Shown piece after piece: positions 18,842 to 22,500 of a DNA stretch of 22,500 nucleotides. Both the position numbers and the translations under genes were made by a program. Origin of the DNA: Cryptomeria japonica (lineage: Eukaryota > Streptophyta > Pinopsida > Cupressales > Cupressaceae); contig NW_026728913.1 of assembly GCF_030272615.1 (NCBI RefSeq), forward strand, positions 302,501 to 325,000, given 5' to 3'. Each line of letters begins with the position of its first letter. Positions within the stretch are counted from its first letter, which is position 1. Below the pieces are notes generated by a model that worked only from the letters and a program-made list of their open reading frames with translations, was not told the origin of the DNA and did not search any database.

Positions 18842-19356
18842 GCACCCACCCTGGCCAAGGTGGGTCACGGGGTGGGTCCTAGGGTGGGTAACGGGGTGGG
18901 TACTAAGGTGCGTGCCAAGGTGGGTCATAGGGTGGGTGCCAAGGTGGGCACCAGGGTGGGTGTGCACCAACCCTAGCCAGGGTAGGTCACGGGGTGGTTG
19001 TCGGGGTGGGCGTCAAGGAGCCAAGGTGGGTGGCAAGTAGCCAAGTTGCGTGCCAAGGTGGGTGTCGGGGTGGGTGCCAAGGATCCAAGGTGGGTGCCAA
19101 GGAACCAAGGTGGGTGTCTGGGTGGGTGCCGAGGTGGGAGCCAGGGTGGGTCCCAAGGTGAGTGCAAAGGTGGGTGCCAGGGTCAAGGTGAGTGCCAATG
19201 TGGGTTCCAAGGTGCCAGGGTCAGGGTGAGTGCCAATGTGGGTTCAAAGGTGCTAAGTTGGGTGCGAGGTTGGGTGCGAGGGTGGGTGGGTGCCAAGGTG
19301 TGCTAGGTGGAAGCCCGGGTGGGTCGGCATCCCATGGGTGTCGAGTTGGGTGCCTG
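18842..19356. repeat. GGTGGGT minisatellite, second partial copy
   Basis: This is the right-hand part of the G-rich array, carried along by the 7.9-kb duplication. It keeps the quadruplex-type pattern at 18870-18888. Its left side is cut sharply at the junction, so only about a third of the array is present. Confidence 0.92.
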
Positions 19357-20068
19357 ATGGGTGCTTCTTGTCAAGTTTTAGTCGTCGGGACTCATTTCGA
19401 GCCTTAGAGGTCGTTTCTTGTCCGGTTGCCCTGTCTTCGACCTGGGAACCCAATTTTGGTCCTCGGGTCCCATTTTTTTTTGTCTCGCATCCCACTTTTG
19501 GCCTGTGGCCTTTTCGGGGTCGATTCTCGTTTTGGGCATCAGAGCATGTTTCTTCTCCTAAAACCCAATATTTGTTTATTAAGTCTCGGAACACATTTTT
19601 GTTCTCGTGGACCCATCATGGGTCTTGGAACGCATTTGTGGTCCTTGGGTCCCATTTTGCATCCCGAAACTTGTGTTTTGGTGCTTGATCCCTATTTTGG
19701 GTGCCCACCTTGCACCAAGTGCGCACCCGGGGCAAACCGAGCGCCTTGGTGCACCGGGGCAAGATCGAGCGTGCACCCGAGGCGCCCCGAACATGCACCA
19801 AGGTGCACTCGGCCCACATGTGAGCGCAGGTCGTTGCGCCCGAGGTGGTGTGTGGGCACCGCGTTGCAGACGGGACACTGCACGCACACGACGCCCCCTA
19901 CAGGTGCACGCACGTAGGCCGGGCCGGGTGCACACCCGACGCCCTAGCAAGGTGCGCGCACCCGGGCAGGGCTCACACTTGGCGAACGGGGCGCACTTCG
20001 CGAGGGAGGGTGTGCACCTCGACGGGGGTGGGTGGCCGGGGTGGATTCGCACGTGGGTCGCGGTTTGC
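19357..20068. other. 5' flank of the second 5S gene
   Basis: This is a near-identical copy of the AT-richer segment and GC-rich flank seen upstream of the first gene, with single changes at 19830 (G for C) and 19900 (A for C). No gene is recognised. Confidence 0.65.
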
Positions 20069-20096
20069 TAAGTACACACTGCGACAAGCTCATAAC
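20069..20096 (+). promoter_or_regulatory. 5S upstream element, copy 2
   Basis: It is identical to the element before the first gene: taagtaca from -28 and C at -1. Confidence 0.5.
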
Positions 20097-20215
20097 GGGT
20101 GCGATCATACCAGCGTTAGTGCACCGGATCCCATCAGAACTCCGCAGTTAAGCGCGCTTGGGCCGGAGTAGTACTGGGATGGGTGACCTCCCGGGAAGTC
20201 CCGGTGTTGCACCCT
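20097..20215 (+). rRNA. 5S rRNA: 5S ribosomal RNA, copy 2
   Basis: Second full-length 5S rRNA gene, exactly 7,936 bp from the first. It differs within the gene only at position 19 (20115), G in place of A, a change outside the internal promoter boxes. The A box, C box and all stems described for copy 1 are intact. As I recall, gymnosperm 5S genes commonly have G at this position, so this copy may be nearer the ancestral form. A single difference means either both are functional or the duplication is too recent for decay to show. Confidence 0.97.
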
Positions 20216-20227
20216 TTTTTAGTTTTT
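20215..20227 (+). terminator. Pol III terminator of 5S copy 2
   Basis: A T6 run (20215-20220) and a T5 run (20223-20227) follow the gene, the same as in copy 1. Confidence 0.9.
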
Positions 20228-20651
20228 CGCCGGGCATCGCAATGCTATTTGAATAAACCTTTTGCCCGTTTGCGTTCTCGTCGGGGCCGGGCCGGGCCGG
20301 GGTGCGCTGCCCGCACTACCGCGCGCGCGGGGGCGACACCGAGCGCGCACCCGAGGCGCCCCGAGCACACAGGCCACGGTGCAACCCGGGCGTTGTGCGC
20401 GCACCCCGGTGCGCCCGAGGTGCTGCGCGCGCACCCAGGTGAAATCGGTGTGCACCTCGGCCAGTGCGCGCTCGGTCGAGTCGCGCACGTTGGCCAAGGT
20501 GCACGGTGATGTTTCTTACTCTAAGGTTCCGCACCAGACGCCCGGGACAGGTGAGCGAAGCTGGGCGGGGCCGGGTGCGCGGCCGGGGCAGGTGCACGCA
20601 GCTGGAGAGAGCTTTGGAGCACACTTCGGAGCGCACCAATGATGCGCTCCA
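20228..20651. other. 3' flank of the second 5S gene
   Basis: It copies the 3' flank of the first gene with a few substitutions (for example A at 20236, G at 20358). No gene is recognised. Confidence 0.6.
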
Positions 20652-22362
20652 TTCAAAAGTTTCCTGAAAAGGCAAAAAAAGTTGAGATTATAGAATTTCC
20701 CACTTGAGAGATTGTAAAAAAAAAAAATTTAAAATGAAGGAAACGCGGGTGCCAAGGTGTGCGCAGCCCAGCCAAGGTGTGCGCACCAAGGCGCCCACCC
20801 TGGCGAAGGTGCACGCAAGGTGCGCACCCGAGGCAAACCGGACAATTAACCCAACTTTCGACTTCGCGCGCACCTTGGAGCGCACTTCGGAGCGCTCCTT
20901 GGTGCGCACCAATCTTGGGCACCTCGGAGTGCACCATGGCGCCCACCAAGGTGCGCACCCGGGGCAAACCGAGCTCCGACTTCGTGCGCACCTTGGAGCG
21001 CACGAAAGGTGCGCACCATGGCGCCCACCAAGGTGCGCAGCCCAGCCAAGGCGTGCGCATCAAGGTGCGCACCCTGGCGAAGGTGCGCACCCGGGGCAAA
21101 CCGAGCTCCGACTTCGTGCGCACCTTGGAGCGCACAAAAGGTGCGCAACCCAGCCAAGGTGTGCGCACCCCGGTCAAACCGAGCTCCGAATCGTGCGCAC
21201 CAGAGGTGCACGCCATCGTGCGCACCTTGGAGCACACTTCGGAGCCCTCCTTGGTGCGCGCCGATGTTGCGCACCTCGGAGCGCACCCGGGGAAAACAAT
21301 GCAATTAACCCGACTTTCGACTTCGTGGGCACCTCGGAGCGCTCTCGGGTTCGCACCTCGGAGCACACCGAGGTGCGCACCTTTGATGCGCTGCCTTCAC
21401 CAATTTCCAGAAAAGGCAAGAAAACATTGAGAAGGTGTGCGCACCGAGGTGCCCACCCTGGCGAAGGTGCACGCGAGGTGCGCACCCGGGGCAAACCGGG
21501 CTCCGACTTCGTGCACGCCGCACCTTGGAGCACACTTCGGAGCGCTCCTTGGTGCGCACCAGGGCGCGCAACCCAGCCGAGGTGCCCACCCCGGCGAAGG
21601 TGCACGCGAGGTGCGCACCCGGGGCAAACCGGGCTCCGACTTCGTGCACGCCATGGTGCCCACCGCGGCGAAGGTGCACGCGAGGTGCGCACCCGGGGCA
21701 AACCGGGCTCCGACTTCGTGCACGCCGCACCTTGGAGCACACTTCGGAGCGCTCCTTGGTGCGCACCATGGTGCCCACCAGGGCGCGCAACCCCGCCGAA
21801 GGTGCACGCGAGGTGCGCACCCGGGGCAAACCGGGCTCCGACTTCGTGCACGCCGCACCTTGGAGCACACTTCGGAGCGCTCCTTGGTGCGCACCATGGT
21901 GCCCACCAGGGCGCGCAACCCCGCCGAAGGTGCACGCGAGGTGCGCACCCGGGGCAAACCGGGCTCCGACTTCGTGCACGCCGCACCTTGGAGCACACTT
22001 CGGAGCGCTCCTTGGTGCGCACCAGGGCGCGCAACCCAGCCGAGGTGCCCACCCCGGCGAAGGTGCGTACCCGGGGCAAACCGGGCTCCGACTTCGTGCA
22101 CGCCGCACCTTGGAGCACACTTCGGAGCGCTCCTTGGTGCGCACCATGGTGCCCACCAGGCCGCGCAACCCAGCCAAGGTGTGCGCACCAAGGTGCACGC
22201 GAGGTGCGCACCCGGGGCAAACCGGGGTCCGACTTCGTGCACGCCGCACCTTGGAGCACACATCGGGGCGCTCCCGGGTTCGCACCGGCGTTGCGCACCG
22301 TGGTGGGCACCTCGGAGCACACCAAGGTGGGCAGCGAGGTGCGCACCTTTGATGCGATGCCT
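20652..22362. repeat. GGTGCGCAC array, founder part, second copy
   Basis: It has the same block order as 12716-14500, including the A12 module near 20720 and the partial A-rich module at 21397-21435. It is shorter by 74 bp because of losses of 63 and 11 bp. The 11-bp loss changes reading frame, which argues against coding. Confidence 0.9.
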
Positions 22363-22500
22363 TCACTAATTTCCATAAAAGGCAAAAAAAAAACGAGATT
22401 TTAAAATTTTCGTTTTGAAAGATAGTGAGAAAAAGGGAATGCTGGTGCCATCTTGAGCCCGCCCTGGTGCGCAGCCCAGCCAAGGTGTGCGCACCAAGGT
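22363..22500. repeat. Start of a further cassette, cut by the window end
   Basis: The tcactaattt phrase at 22363, the A9 run, gagattttaaaattttcgtt and gaaagatagtgag match the first module at 14501, with one change (ttttcg for tttccg). The unit continues beyond the window, so the tandem arrangement probably extends further right. Confidence 0.85.

Larger units (their letters stand above)
18842..22500. repeat. 7,936-bp tandem segment, copy 2 (cut by window end)
   Basis: This repeats the sequence from 10906 onwards. Differences from copy 1 are scattered substitutions, a 63-bp loss at about 21981, and an 11-bp loss near 22064 (tgcacgcgagg in copy 1), which bring the offset down to 7,862 at the window end. 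The segment holds part of the GGTGGGT array, the 5S flanks, the second 5S gene and the start of the GGTGCGCAC array. It runs off the right edge in the first A-rich module of a cassette. Confidence 0.95.

Noticed and set aside
12161-20215. 5S-like sequence of a Cassandra-type retroelement
   Set aside because: Those LTRs hold partial 5S-like sequence. Here both genes are full-length with intact stems, promoter boxes and T-run terminators, and no primer-binding site, polypurine tract or LTR ends were seen.
12768-22404. Very long open reading frames (hundreds of codons) on both strands of the GGTGCGCAC array
   Set aside because: The same bases are open in several frames on both strands. The products are Ala/Pro/Arg/His/Cys-rich repeats without a recognisable domain, and indels between copies (74 bp net, 278 bp, 1 bp) are not all multiples of three.
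18842-22500. Assembly error as the sole explanation of the 7.9-kb repeat
   Set aside because: The copies differ by scattered substitutions and two length changes, so copy 2 is not a simple pasted duplicate. However, mis-joining of different spacer copies cannot be excluded from sequence alone.

Overview
This window is non-coding nuclear repeat DNA from a land plant. The only genes I can support are two 5S rRNA genes, both on the + strand, at 12161-12279 and 20097-20215. Each has an intact terminal stem, a Pol III internal promoter and a T-run terminator. Their GC-rich stems resemble gymnosperm 5S sequences as I remember them, but that is recall, not a search. I see no 18S, 5.8S or 26S sequence, no tRNA, no transposon protein and no credible protein gene. 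The long open frames over the GC-rich arrays are open on both strands and in several frames at once, and are by-products of stop-poor repeats.

Layout, left to right. 1-261: nothing recognisable. 262-4930: about 21 tandem 188-bp units with a decayed left edge. 4931-9540: thirteen copies of a motif that reads TATATAGGGG on the minus strand, matching the plant RNA polymerase I start-site consensus. These sit in units of about 440-545 bp, then 311 bp, then 157 bp, with a 52-bp minisatellite (7812-8460) inside one unit. 9541-9712: GTGCAC/GTGCGCAC-rich transition with a decayed promoter unit. 9713-11420: G-rich GGTGGGT minisatellite. 11421-12160: 5S upstream flank. 12161-12279: first 5S gene. 12285-12715: 5S downstream flank. 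12716-18841: higher-order array built from GGTGCGCAC-type blocks and A-rich modules. 18842-22500: second copy of the segment that starts at 10906 (offset exactly 7936 bp), including the second 5S gene.

Interpretation (inference). The window looks like part of a very long 45S rDNA intergenic spacer, printed antisense to the 45S unit. Pol I spacer and gene promoters would fire leftward, with the 188-bp array as 5' external transcribed spacer on the way to an 18S gene left of the window, while the 5S genes point rightward. Such linked 5S-45S arrangements are known in some gymnosperms (for example Ginkgo), in Asteraceae and in bryophytes. Without an 18S or 26S end in view, the linkage is not proven. 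The most interesting features are the graded promoter array, a promoter-proximal dyad that stays paired where its sequence changes, and the recent 7.9-kb duplication that gives two 5S genes with no 18S or 26S gene between them.
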